From assembly GCA_020629845.1 (NCBI GenBank), contig JAHDCQ010000020.1:1-35521 (forward strand): a stretch of 35,521 bases of DNA, in the 5' to 3' direction. The position numbers and the translations under genes are program-made. Of this stretch, positions 16,118 through 24,752 are shown piece after piece (the stretch's first letter is position 1; each line of letters starts with the position of its first letter). Under the pieces are notes generated by a model. The model saw only the letters and a program-made list of their open reading frames with translations. It was not told where the DNA came from and did not search any database. The DNA is from Saprospiraceae bacterium. GTDB taxonomy: Bacteria; Bacteroidota; Bacteroidia; Chitinophagales; Saprospiraceae.

Positions 16118-16882
16118 TCATTTAGTCGCTGCGAACCCCAAACATTTCCAAGTTACAGCATTGTCGTGCAAATCGAGTGGTTCATGGATAATAATATTCT
16201 CTTGCCAGTCCAATATCTGAAACCCAATTTGTGGCAATAAATGATATATTTTGACGGGCGGATAGTAGGTTTTCCAATGCATGGCTTGCCCGAAATTAAG
16301 GGGCGTAAGCACAATGAGTTTTCCATTCGGTTTTAGTATACGATACATTTCTACCAATGCCTTTGTAGGATTGTCCAAGCGATCCAGTAAGAAACTATTC
16401 AAGACCAAATCTTGACTATTTTCCTCAAAAGGTAAATTTGCCGCTTTAGCCAGTCCGAATTGCAGATTGCCCAATTGCTCTCCTTGTACTTTTAGGTCAT
16501 ATGGAAGCCCTCGACTCGCTAAGTCAATTGTAATTTCTTCGCCTAGTACCCAAAATGCGCGCGCTTGCTTCAGCATCTGATAGCTATAATCTATGCCCCA
16601 GCAACTTGCAGTAGGGTAGCGTTGTGCTAGATTAGCAATCCAACGCCCCACGCCGCAACCAATTTCCAAAATATGTTGGATTTCTTCTTTGGGGTAATGC
16701 GCCTCAGCAAAGTCCAACACCGCATGCATAGGGTATTTCCCCCAATAGTCATCTGCTAAATGCAAAGCTGATTGTCGCAAAACCATATCTTCATACCGCT
16801 CGTACAGGTCTCGTCGGTATTCTGCCTCTGTTTTCGGATAAAATAATGGAATACCACGCCGATAAGAAGTGGGTGCTTTCAT
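16118..16882 (-). CDS. Class I SAM-dependent methyltransferase
   Basis: 254 aa. The SAM-binding motif I is ILEIGCGVGRW (71-81), followed by the acidic motif GIDYS (96-100), and a post-II strand ILKPNGKLIVLTPLNFG near 186-202 as in Methyltransf_11 proteins. The N-terminus YPKTEAEYRRDLYERYED is unlike the common small-molecule methylases. Substrate is unknown. A perfect 12-bp palindrome CTTTTGCAAAAG (16897-16908) sits just upstream, between it and the S41 peptidase gene. Confidence 0.85.
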   Translation of the reverse strand: MKAPTSYRRGIPLFYPKTEAEYRRDLYERYEDMVLRQSALHLADDYWGKYPMHAVLDFAEAHYPKEEIQHILEIGCGVGRWIANLAQRYPTASCWGIDYSYQMLKQARAFWVLGEEITIDLASRGLPYDLKVQGEQLGNLQFGLAKAANLPFEENSQDLVLNSFLLDRLDNPTKALVEMYRILKPNGKLIVLTPLNFGQAMHWKTYYPPVKIYHLLPQIGFQILDWQENIIIHEPLDLHDNAVTWKCLGFAATK

Positions 16883-16929
16883 AAATTATAGTTGAGCTTT
16901 TGCAAAAGTTCGATTTCTAGTAAATTTGT

Positions 16930-18330
16930 TTATAAACCTTCTTCCTTAGCCAATTCTACTGCTTTTTCTAGGATGAGGTCAGAGCTTGAAAACAAGTCTT
17001 TAACATCCTGAATTGGATTATTATCCGCTTCTAAACCCGTGTAAATATTGGAGTTTTTATCTAAAATAACCCGATAAGCTGGAAACTTAATAAGCACACC
17101 AGACTTTGGAAGTTCTATCTGAGGATAAGCTCCCGCATTATGACCATTATAGCCGCCGCCCGTTGGAGTGCCTATAAAGACAGCATTAGAATGTAGTTTC
17201 AGCCAAGTAGTCACCATAGTCGAGGCGGAAATAGATAAGCCATCAGTAAGAACATATATTTTGCCTTCGTATCGCTTGGATTTCGGTCGGTGAGCATAGT
17301 GAAAAGTTCTTCCTAAATCAGACTTTTTGGAGCGATAAAAATCACCGAGATTATATTTTAGCTTTGATAAGAACCAAAAAAACTTCCCTTTTGAGTTTAG
17401 ATATTGATAAGTATTCAATTTGGGCTGGCAAATCGCAAACCTAAACTTGGATTCCGCCAAGTGTCGTGCCAAAACAATTCCTGCTTTTCTGGACCCTCCA
17501 GTATTCCCTCTCAAATCAATGATAAGTTCGTCCGTTTCCATTGCTTCAATACGCTGAAATACTTTCTTGAAAAAACTTTTATCAGCTTTTCTAAATCTAT
17601 TAATCTTCAAGTAGGGAATATCTCGATACAGCCCAAAACGGTTGTTTTCATTCCTCATTTTTAGTTGGAAATGCTCATCTTTTACTTTTTGTCTAGCGAT
17701 AGAATCGGAAGCTATAAGCTGAATTTCGAAATTATCCCCTTCTATCGAATAGGATTCTACAAAACCCAAGTGTGCTGCTAACCAATAAGAAGGATTCGTA
17801 TTAAATAGCGTATAAGATAAGCTATTATCAATGCCATCACTTGCGAAATAATAGGTGATTTTATCTAGAATTATCTCAACAGGAAGTCCATTTATGCGCT
17901 CAATTTTTTGAATTTTACCTTCATGGTTGATGTATAAATTGCCCTGATGAATTTTCACCTCTTCAGGGAAAAAGTTTTGTTCTGAAGCTTTAGACTTATT
18001 AAGCCCTGAAATGATGCTCGTATGCGTACATCCAATATGATAAATAGCTTTTCTTAAAAGATATTCATACTCTTCCAGAGAAATAGAGTCCGTTGCGTTT
18101 GTCTCCACCTCTTTGATAATATGCGTAAGTTCCACTTGCTTCACAGCTTTATTATAGTTGATAGGATGTCCATCTACCACCGCTTGATTTAAGAATTCAA
18201 GATCGGTTATCATTGCTTGCTTGGATATGGGGAATTGTCCATAAGCATGCCCAATGCTTAAAAGCCATAGCAAAAATAGCAGCTTAGTACTAAGGAAAGA
18301 ACTACTGGTATTTATGTTTTCATTTATCAT
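16930..18330 (-). CDS. Secreted S41-family (tail-specific type) serine peptidase
   Basis: 466 aa. An N-terminal hydrophobic segment (STKLLFLLWLLSIGHAYG, 14-31) acts as signal peptide, with cleavage likely before Q32. The S41 core is visible as DELIIDLRGNTGGS (267-280) and LTDGLSISASTM (361-372), where S368 is the likely nucleophile, then FIGTPTGGGYNGHN (385-398). The usual PDZ domain of CtpA is not obvious; residues 40-230 are a helical plus beta region instead. Such proteins cut periplasmic or surface proteins or peptides. Divergent from the choice-of-anchor-B gene, with a palindrome between them. Confidence 0.88.
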   Translation of the reverse strand: MINENINTSSSFLSTKLLFLLWLLSIGHAYGQFPISKQAMITDLEFLNQAVVDGHPINYNKAVKQVELTHIIKEVETNATDSISLEEYEYLLRKAIYHIGCTHTSIISGLNKSKASEQNFFPEEVKIHQGNLYINHEGKIQKIERINGLPVEIILDKITYYFASDGIDNSLSYTLFNTNPSYWLAAHLGFVESYSIEGDNFEIQLIASDSIARQKVKDEHFQLKMRNENNRFGLYRDIPYLKINRFRKADKSFFKKVFQRIEAMETDELIIDLRGNTGGSRKAGIVLARHLAESKFRFAICQPKLNTYQYLNSKGKFFWFLSKLKYNLGDFYRSKKSDLGRTFHYAHRPKSKRYEGKIYVLTDGLSISASTMVTTWLKLHSNAVFIGTPTGGGYNGHNAGAYPQIELPKSGVLIKFPAYRVILDKNSNIYTGLEADNNPIQDVKDLFSSSDLILEKAVELAKEEGL

Positions 18331-18338
18331 AAGCCTAA

Positions 18339-18386
18339 AGTTTAGAGCATTGTATATTGCATTTTAATGCAATGTAGCTCTAAACT
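18339..18386. promoter_or_regulatory. Nested palindrome between divergent S41 peptidase and surface-protein genes
   Basis: Outer arms AGTTTAGAGC (18339-18348) and GCTCTAAACT (18377-18386) enclose an inner hairpin TTGCATT / AATGCAA. The symmetric site lies 9 nt upstream of the S41 start codon and could be a shared operator or a leader hairpin. A TATTTTTG matching the -7 consensus TAnnTTTG follows at 18395-18402 in the plus direction, without a clear -33 element. Confidence 0.5.
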
Positions 18387-18437
18387 AAAAAAAATATTTT
18401 TGCTAAACGCGCCTGCGAGCGCACAAAATCTCTCTGC

Positions 18438-20936
18438 ATGAAGTCTAATCATTATTTCCAAACAGGTAAAATATCTAACATGTTGAAAGTACTACCACAC
18501 ATACTTAGTGTATTACTCCTTTTTCAAGCTTCATTACTTTGGACACAAACGCTTTGTTTTAATGAGGTAGCAGGTGGATATGCTTGTGACGCTATTGATT
18601 TACAAAGTGTTATAGGGAAATCGACATTAGGCACGAGCGGAAATGCAAATGATATTTGGGGATGGACAGACCCCACCACGGCTAAAGAATATGCTATTAT
18701 CGGCTTGAATAATGGTACCGCCTTCGTAGATATTACAAATGCTGCTAGTCCTATCAATTTAGGATTTTTACCTACTCATAGTAACAATTCATTATGGAGA
18801 GATATTAAAGTAGTAGGCAATTATGCTTATATCGTGAGTGAGGCAGGTGGGCATGGTATTCAAGTTTTTGATTTGACTCGTTTGAGAAGTGTAAGTAACC
18901 CACCTATTACCTTTACGGAAGACGGACATGCGCCAGAAATTAGTAATGCACACAATATCGTAGGCTTTCCAGAGCGGGATTATGTAGTAGCTGTTGGAAG
19001 TAGCATGGCGAATGGTGGATTAGTCTTTTTTGATGTTGGCAGCAATCCTACCGACCCTACCTTAGTCGGAGCTTTTTCTGCTGATGGATATACCCACGAT
19101 GCTATTTGCTTTGTCTATCGCGGACCCGATAAAGACTATATTGGTAAAGACATATGCATCGGTTATAATGAAGATACCAATACTATAGTAGATGCAACAG
19201 ACAAATCAAATATTACTTTAATCTCAAAAACTCCTTATACGGGTTCACGCTATACGCACCAAGGGTGGGTGACGGATGACCATAGATATATGCTCGTAAA
19301 CGACGAACTAGATGAAAGTAATAATGGACATAACACAAGAACCTATATTTTCGATATTTCAGATTTAGATAGTCCAATCTTTATGGGATATCATGAACAT
19401 CCCTTTGCTTCTATTGACCACAACCTATACATCAAAGGAAGATATGCTTATCTCTCTAATTATTCATCGGGTTTGCGCGTACTTGATATAGCTGATATTA
19501 TGAATGCGAATCTGGTAGAGGTCGCAAGCTTTGATACCTATACACCTAATGATAATGCTAATTATAGCGGTACTTGGAGTAACTATCCATATTTTAAAAG
19601 TGGAAATGTAATCGTTTCTGGTATTCAAGAAGGATTATTTGTAGTGAAACCTAATATTCCACATTTTACCTTTGGTTTATCCTCGGATGGCATCATTCGT
19701 GTTTGTCCAGGAGGGACAGCTTCTATTACACTAGATATAGATGCTTTTGCTGACTTTTCAGAAACTATCAACCTGAGTTTATCGGGACTTGACCCTAGTT
19801 TAACAGCTACTTTAGATAGCCCTACTGTCTCAGTAGATGGACAAGTAAGTATAACTGTGACAGCAGCTAATACAGATGGGGATCCTATTTGCGTAGGTAA
19901 TTTCTGTGTATTATTGACTGGGGTTGGCAATAATGCTAGGTCAGAGCAATCCATAGCACTTGGAATAATTATAGATAATACTTTACCATCTTGTCCGCCT
20001 GTTTCAAATTGTCCTGATTGCGCTAATGGCATCCAGGATGATGACGAAACAGGCATAGATTGTGGAGGTCCTAATTGTCCAGCTTGTATCGCAAATTGTG
20101 AGAATCCAGTTTATGTAAATTGTAATTCGATTATTGATGCAGATAATACAAACGGTCTCAATGTTTATGAAACATATAATGGAATAGGGGGATTTATATC
20201 TTATCTAGGTCGTGAAATGGTCTACACCTTTACTGTGGCTACAGGCGGTATGGTAAATATCGACTTGACAGGTCTATCAGCTAACCTAGATATATTCTTA
20301 TATGGTAGTTGCGACCCTAACACTACACTTTTAGGTAGTAGTAGAATGCGCGCCACTAGCCCAGAGTTTATTTCTGCAACTTTGCCAGCAGGTACATATT
20401 ACTTGTTTATAGATGGAGTGGTTGATGTAACTACAGATTTCAATCTAAGTATTAGTTGCCCTAGTGGTAGTTGTTTCGATGGAGTGCAAAATGACAATGA
20501 GACAGGTATAGATTGTGGTGGTGTAGATTGTGCCCCATGTATCAACTATGTGCATATATTGCCCAAGGTATTTCTACAGGGAGCATTTAGTGGGCTAGGA
20601 ATGAATACAGATTTGAGTAACATAATTCCAAGTACCGAACCTTATACTGCTTTAGGTTATTCACATGTAGGTGGTGGCAATGAAACGACCACACCAAGTA
20701 TATTAGCAGCTACAGATATTGTAGATTGGGTAGTAGTAGAATTGAGAGACAAATCAGATGCTTCTAATGTAGTTGCGACTCGTTCTGCATTGCTAAAACA
20801 AGATGGTACTATAGTAAGCCACACCGATGGTATATCTGCGGTGCAATTACAAGCCACTCCTGATGATTATTATATAGTAGTAAGGCATAGAAATCACTTG
20901 GGGGTAATGACGACTACAACTTTTTACGTGAATTAG
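18438..20936 (+). CDS. Secreted choice-of-anchor-B (LVIVD-repeat) surface protein
   Basis: 832 aa, or 818 aa if the second Met (ATG at 18480) is used, which gives a cleaner signal peptide (MLKVLPHILSVLLLFQASLL, cut before or near TQT). Residues about 40-425 are the choice-of-anchor-B beta-propeller-like domain with LVIVD-type repeats (e.g. GTAFVDITNAASPINLGFLP). A Cys-rich motif of the form NGIQDDDETGIDCGG starts at C525 and recurs from C679 (GVQNDNETGIDCGG), the two bracketing a pre-peptidase-C-like beta domain. The last about 130 residues form a HagA-like module (IVDWVVVELRD, YYIVVRHRNHLGVMT). The protein stops soon after this module and I see no T9SS sorting tail, unlike many relatives. 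Probably exported; anchoring is unclear. Confidence 0.85.
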   Translation: MKSNHYFQTGKISNMLKVLPHILSVLLLFQASLLWTQTLCFNEVAGGYACDAIDLQSVIGKSTLGTSGNANDIWGWTDPTTAKEYAIIGLNNGTAFVDITNAASPINLGFLPTHSNNSLWRDIKVVGNYAYIVSEAGGHGIQVFDLTRLRSVSNPPITFTEDGHAPEISNAHNIVGFPERDYVVAVGSSMANGGLVFFDVGSNPTDPTLVGAFSADGYTHDAICFVYRGPDKDYIGKDICIGYNEDTNTIVDATDKSNITLISKTPYTGSRYTHQGWVTDDHRYMLVNDELDESNNGHNTRTYIFDISDLDSPIFMGYHEHPFASIDHNLYIKGRYAYLSNYSSGLRVLDIADIMNANLVEVASFDTYTPNDNANYSGTWSNYPYFKSGNVIVSGIQEGLFVVKPNIPHFTFGLSSDGIIRVCPGGTASITLDIDAFADFSETINLSLSGLDPSLTATLDSPTVSVDGQVSITVTAANTDGDPICVGNFCVLLTGVGNNARSEQSIALGIIIDNTLPSCPPVSNCPDCANGIQDDDETGIDCGGPNCPACIANCENPVYVNCNSIIDADNTNGLNVYETYNGIGGFISYLGREMVYTFTVATGGMVNIDLTGLSANLDIFLYGSCDPNTTLLGSSRMRATSPEFISATLPAGTYYLFIDGVVDVTTDFNLSISCPSGSCFDGVQNDNETGIDCGGVDCAPCINYVHILPKVFLQGAFSGLGMNTDLSNIIPSTEPYTALGYSHVGGGNETTTPSILAATDIVDWVVVELRDKSDASNVVATRSALLKQDGTIVSHTDGISAVQLQATPDDYYIVVRHRNHLGVMTTTTFYVN

Positions 20937-20958
20937 TAGGGTAGATTTTTTTCACAAA

Positions 20959-20981
20959 TTAGAAAAAGTGTTTTTTTCTAA
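20959..20981 (+). terminator. AT-rich hairpin after the surface-protein gene
   Basis: TTAGAAAAA (20959-20967) pairs with TTTTTCTAA (20973-20981), 5-nt loop, 22 nt after the stop codon. The stem is weak and AT-rich; probable terminator by position. Confidence 0.45.
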
Positions 20982-20990
20982 AAAGAAAAA

Positions 20991-21082
20991 GGGAGTCATC
21001 TTTGCAATGAACTTGATGGAAAGCTGAAAAAAGCTAGCACTATTTTTCCATGACTATCCAGTTCATTATTAAAACGACTCCC
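20991..21082. repeat. 92-bp inverted repeat with three paired blocks
   Basis: GGGAGTC (20991-20997) pairs with GACTCCC (21076-21082); further in AATGAACT pairs with AGTTCATT, then ATGGAAA with TTTCCAT, separated by unpaired stretches. It is one third of the 292-bp gap between the surface-protein gene and the response regulator. Another small hairpin (GAGCA...TGCTC, about 21100) follows. It could be a MITE-like repeat or a structured transcript; no ORF is present. Confidence 0.55.
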
Positions 21083-21228
21083 TAAGTTGTTTTGTCCCTG
21101 AGCATGTTATTTGCTCTCTCCATTTAGAAATTTTTCTTAATGTGAGAGGGCGTTTTTTAAGTCAGGTTTAATATGTAGAAGCAAAAGTACATTTTTTGCT
21201 CCATAAAATCTACTTCTATCTGTTAATC

Positions 21229-21909
21229 TTACACGACAAACTTGTATCCCACGCCTCTGACCGAGCGGAAAAAGCTAGGTTGCTTAGGGTCTTGTTCAAA
21301 ATATTTTCGGAACGAAAGAATAAAATTATCAATTGTCCGCGTAGACGGATATACATCATATCCCCAAACCGATTGTAGAATCTGTTGCCTCGATACCACT
21401 TCGTTTTTGCGTTCTACCAGTAGTTTTAGGAGCATAGCTTCTTTCTTTGTTAGCGTGAACGCTCCCTGATTGCCAGTAGCTTCGTAAGTAGCAAAATTGA
21501 CTTTATTATCACCGAACTCAAACTTATCAGGTATATTTCCAAGAGATTTACTCGTTCGGCGGATCAGATTATTGACGCGTAACAATAATTCCTCTAAATT
21601 GAAAGGCTTGGTGAGATAATCATCTGCACCGCGCTTTAATCCCTCAATACGGTCAGGCGTAGTGTCCTTTGCCGTTAGAAAAATGATCGGAATATCTGTA
21701 TTGGTAAGGCGTACTTGCTCACATATCTGGAAGCCGTCCACTTCAGGCAACATCACATCTAAAATCAACAAATCAAAATGTTGTCCTTTAATGAATTTCA
21801 AGGCTGTTTTGCCGTCTTTAGCAGTCACCACTTCATAGTCCTCCATCTCTAGGTTCAGCTTGACGACATCGCGTATATTTTCCTCGTCTTCTACTAATAA
21901 TATTCGCAT
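21229..21909 (-). CDS. OmpR/PhoB-type response regulator
   Basis: 226 aa. Receiver domain 1-120: acidic pocket E7/D8, phosphoacceptor D51 (LILDVMLPEVDGF), T79 and K101 (LTKPF). C-terminal winged-helix DNA-binding domain about 130-226 with LTKKEAMLLKLL, the recognition-helix region STRTIDNFILSFRKYF, and the ending RSVRGVGYKFVV. Acts as a transcription factor controlled by the histidine kinase encoded upstream on the same strand. The 179-bp gap between the two holds a long inverted repeat, unusual for a kinase-regulator pair. Confidence 0.96.
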   Translation of the reverse strand: MRILLVEDEENIRDVVKLNLEMEDYEVVTAKDGKTALKFIKGQHFDLLILDVMLPEVDGFQICEQVRLTNTDIPIIFLTAKDTTPDRIEGLKRGADDYLTKPFNLEELLLRVNNLIRRTSKSLGNIPDKFEFGDNKVNFATYEATGNQGAFTLTKKEAMLLKLLVERKNEVVSRQQILQSVWGYDVYPSTRTIDNFILSFRKYFEQDPKQPSFFRSVRGVGYKFVV

Positions 21910-21925
21910 GGGAAGAAGTTTTTAT

Positions 21926-22034
21926 GTAAAAAACCACTTTTCGATATTGCTAGTTTTTGTACAAATAGGCAGTCTTGAAAAGCAAAATTTGTATAAAAAC
22001 TAGCAATATTAAAATCGAAAAGTTGTTTTTGTAC
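21926..22034. repeat. 109-bp long hairpin between kinase and regulator genes
   Basis: Left arm 21926-21966 and right arm 21987-22034 are reverse complements with a 4-nt insertion in the right arm and few mismatches; the loop is 20 nt. The longest shared block is TATTGCTAGTTTTTGTACAAAT versus its complement with one change. It begins 17 nt upstream of the response-regulator ATG. It could be a MITE, or a leader hairpin that lowers regulator expression relative to the kinase. Confidence 0.7.
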
Positions 22035-22088
22035 TCATACTACAGTTGATAAATCAACCTTAAAACCAATTTTCCCACAAAGGGTTCA

Positions 22089-23093
22089 CTAAGCGGTGAT
22101 AGGGAATTGTATTTTGAAGCGTGTTCCTTGAGGTAAATTGTCTTCTAGGCTGATATTTCCTTTGTGTGCATCCACAATTTTTTTCACAATAAAGAGTCCT
22201 AAACCTGTTCCTTTAGTAGAGCGCGTATCTTCATTTCCGATACGATAAAATTTTTCAAAAACTTGCTTTTTCTCCCGTTCTGGAATGCCGATACCATTAT
22301 CCGCCACCTTCAGTTCGATATGTTTATCTTGCTCTTGTAATTGTAGCTGTATGAAAGGCGATTCTTTGCAGTACTTTATCGCATTTTCCAGTAAATTGAG
22401 CAATACAGAAGTAATGCCCGAACGGTCACCTTCCATGTGAAAATGCTCGCCCATATACTCTGTGGAAAAATGGGCTTGTGGATATTTTAGACGTAAATCC
22501 TGAACTAAATCATTGCTCAATTGCTGTAAATCAATGGCTTCATAATTGGGCTCAAAGGTTTTTTCGAGCCTTGCTGAAAACAGTAAATCGGTAACGAGTT
22601 TTTCGAGGCGTTCCGTTTCTTTGAGCGCGCCACCGCTGAATTTTTGTACTTGCTCTGTAGCTAAATTACGCTTTTGAAAGGTTTGCAAAATTAACTTAAT
22701 AGAAGCAATAGGCGATTTTAATTCATGCGAAATAGAAAGTAGAAAATTCCGACGTTGCCGTGCAGCCTCTACCTCTTTACGATAGCCTCTATCAATCAAA
22801 TACAAGCCTGCTATTAGAATCGTTAAGAAGAAAATAGTTTCTCCCAAAATCATCCATTCTTGCCGTTCGTTTTTGGCAAAAAGTGCGGCTTGTTCTTCGA
22901 GCAAAGTTGTATAACGCTGGCTTTTTTTACCATCAGCCTGCTCTGCGGCAGCTAATTGCAGTATCATAATACTCGACTGCGCTTCAAAAGCCGTTTCATT
23001 TTTCTGAAACAACAAATACGACCACCAACCAGATGCCAGCAGCATATACAGCATCACTACATAAGACAATAATCGTAGCCGAATTTTACGCAT
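22089..23093 (-). CDS. Membrane sensor histidine kinase
   Basis: 334 aa. Two membrane helices (about 8-29 and 81-100) flank a short periplasmic loop of about 50 residues; there is no HAMP or PAS domain. The dimerisation/phosphoacceptor segment is LLSISHELKSPIASIK (118-133) with H123. The ATPase domain shows the N box LLNLLENAIKYC (231-242), G1 DNGIGIP (265-271), F box FEKFYR (279-284) and G2 GTGLGLF (295-301). Together with the regulator downstream it forms a two-component system; the signal is unknown, and the small sensor loop suggests sensing in or near the membrane. Confidence 0.95.
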   Translation of the reverse strand: MRKIRLRLLSYVVMLYMLLASGWWSYLLFQKNETAFEAQSSIMILQLAAAEQADGKKSQRYTTLLEEQAALFAKNERQEWMILGETIFFLTILIAGLYLIDRGYRKEVEAARQRRNFLLSISHELKSPIASIKLILQTFQKRNLATEQVQKFSGGALKETERLEKLVTDLLFSARLEKTFEPNYEAIDLQQLSNDLVQDLRLKYPQAHFSTEYMGEHFHMEGDRSGITSVLLNLLENAIKYCKESPFIQLQLQEQDKHIELKVADNGIGIPEREKKQVFEKFYRIGNEDTRSTKGTGLGLFIVKKIVDAHKGNISLEDNLPQGTRFKIQFPITA

Positions 23094-23174
23094 GTTTCTT
23101 TAATTTTCCTTCGCTATTAGTTGCATAGGATAAGGTGATAAGCTGCAAAAAGCTGATAGCCAGCAGCCAAATGC

Positions 23175-24476
23175 TTATTCAAAAACGACATCCATTGCTG
23201 CACATATTTTAGCACTTGCTTCTTCCAAATCCGCTTCGCTATGTGCTGCTGAGACAAAACCTACTTCATAACCCGATGGGCCTAAATAGACACCACTTTG
23301 TAGCAGTTCGTGATGCAAGACTTTGAACTTTTCCATACTAGCAGCTTCTATCTGGTCGGCTGCTTGTATGTGCTTGCGCGAGAAGGCAACCCAAAAGATA
23401 GAACCAATATGCGGAATGCTCACCTCATAGCTTTTTTCATCACAATAAGCTTGGATGCTTTTTACAAAGTTAGTGGTTTTTTCAGCCATTTGCTCATAGA
23501 AATTAGCAGCTAATAATTGCTGACTTGCTGCATAGCCAGCAGCCATCGCCACGGGGTTTGCCGATAGTGTTCCCGCTTGATAAACTGCTCCTTCGGGCGC
23601 GATATGCGCCATGATTTCTGCACTTGCTGCATACGCTCCTACAGGCATTCCACCTCCTATGATTTTTCCATAGGTCATAATATCAGGCTGAATGTCATAA
23701 TGCCCCGCCGCACCTTCAAAACCTACCCGAAAGCCCGAAATAACTTCATCGAAAATGAGTAAGATGCCATACTTATAGCATTTCATCCGTAAACACATTA
23801 AGAAAGAACGGTCTTGCAAAAGTAGTCCATTATTGGCAGGAATGGGTTCGATTATGATACAGGCAATATCGTCGGCATGTTGGGCTAGGGTAGCTTCCAA
23901 TAGTTCGGGATTATTGAGGGGTAAAACGATGGTTTCCGAAGCAAAAGAAGGCGGAATGCCCGCCGAAGTACTCACGCCAAAAGTAGCCAATCCAGAACCT
24001 GCCTTCACCAGCAAAGAATCCACATGCCCATGATAACAACCTTCAAATTTGATGACTTTATTTTTGCCCGTCACGCCCCGCGCCAATCGAATCGCTGACA
24101 TTACAGCCTCTGTGCCAGAGCTTACAAAGCGCATTTTTTCGATGAAGCGATTGTTTTCGATAATGAGTTTACCGAGTTCATTTCCAAGTTTAGTAGGTGT
24201 GCCAAAGGACGTACCATTGGCAACCGTTTCCGTTACAAACTCCCGAATTTTAGCATTATTATGCCCTAAAATCAAAGGACCCCACGAACAACAGAAGTCA
24301 ATATAGCTGTTGTCATCTTCATCTATGATGCGAGAGCCTTCTCCTTTTTTGATGAATAATGGCGGCCCAGAAACGGACTTAAAGGCACGTACAGGAGAGT
24401 TTACACCACCAGGGAAATACTGTTTAGCTTCGTCAAAAAGTGCAGCCGATTTGCTGCGTATAATGCGATTTGTCAA
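23175..24476 (-). CDS. hemL: Glutamate-1-semialdehyde 2,1-aminomutase
   Basis: 433 aa, full length; fold-type I PLP enzyme making 5-aminolevulinate for heme by the C5 pathway. Seen: FPGGVNSPVRAF near 21-32, SSGTEAVMSAIRLAR (119-133), CYHGHVD (147-153), FDEVISGFRVG (242-252) and the PLP lysine K271 in TYGKIIGGGMPVGA. The open frame has no ATG at the expected N-terminus; the first sensible start is TTG at 24474-24476. A perfect 9-bp inverted repeat lies 21-48 nt upstream and may be an operator or leader hairpin. Both would fit tight control of heme synthesis, which is inference. Confidence 0.96.
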   Translation of the reverse strand: MTNRIIRSKSAALFDEAKQYFPGGVNSPVRAFKSVSGPPLFIKKGEGSRIIDEDDNSYIDFCCSWGPLILGHNNAKIREFVTETVANGTSFGTPTKLGNELGKLIIENNRFIEKMRFVSSGTEAVMSAIRLARGVTGKNKVIKFEGCYHGHVDSLLVKAGSGLATFGVSTSAGIPPSFASETIVLPLNNPELLEATLAQHADDIACIIIEPIPANNGLLLQDRSFLMCLRMKCYKYGILLIFDEVISGFRVGFEGAAGHYDIQPDIMTYGKIIGGGMPVGAYAASAEIMAHIAPEGAVYQAGTLSANPVAMAAGYAASQQLLAANFYEQMAEKTTNFVKSIQAYCDEKSYEVSIPHIGSIFWVAFSRKHIQAADQIEAASMEKFKVLHHELLQSGVYLGPSGYEVGFVSAAHSEADLEEASAKICAAMDVVFE

Positions 24477-24496
24477 TGATTTTGTTTTTTCTTTCG

Positions 24497-24524
24497 TTCT
24501 TTGACCACCAAAATTGTCAAAGAA
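24497..24524 (-). promoter_or_regulatory. Inverted repeat upstream of hemL
   Basis: TTCTTTGAC (24497-24505) and GTCAAAGAA (24516-24524) are perfect complements with a 10-nt spacer, 21-48 nt before the hemL start. Symmetry and spacing fit a dimeric-repressor operator or an RNA hairpin. The rest of the 276-bp hemL/treS gap shows nothing else I can name. Confidence 0.45.
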
Positions 24525-24752
24525 TCTTTTCTTTTAGCTTATGAATGAGGGGGCAAGATACATAAGCCTAGCAAAAAGTACAGCTTTGAATATTTTTCCT
24601 TACCGAATTATGGCAAAATGCTAATAAAAGCTCCTGTGTTCAGCTATTTTTCGCAACTTTACGTCCACTATTTACAAACGTATACTATGGACGAAAATGC
24701 CGCGCCCTAACTAGCAAGGCAACACAGCGTCCAAGCCTTATAAACAGACAAC

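Noticed and set aside
24497-24524. TTTGAC in the hemL palindrome as a sigma70-type -35 box
   Set aside because: Bacteroidota do not use this consensus and no -10 partner is properly placed.
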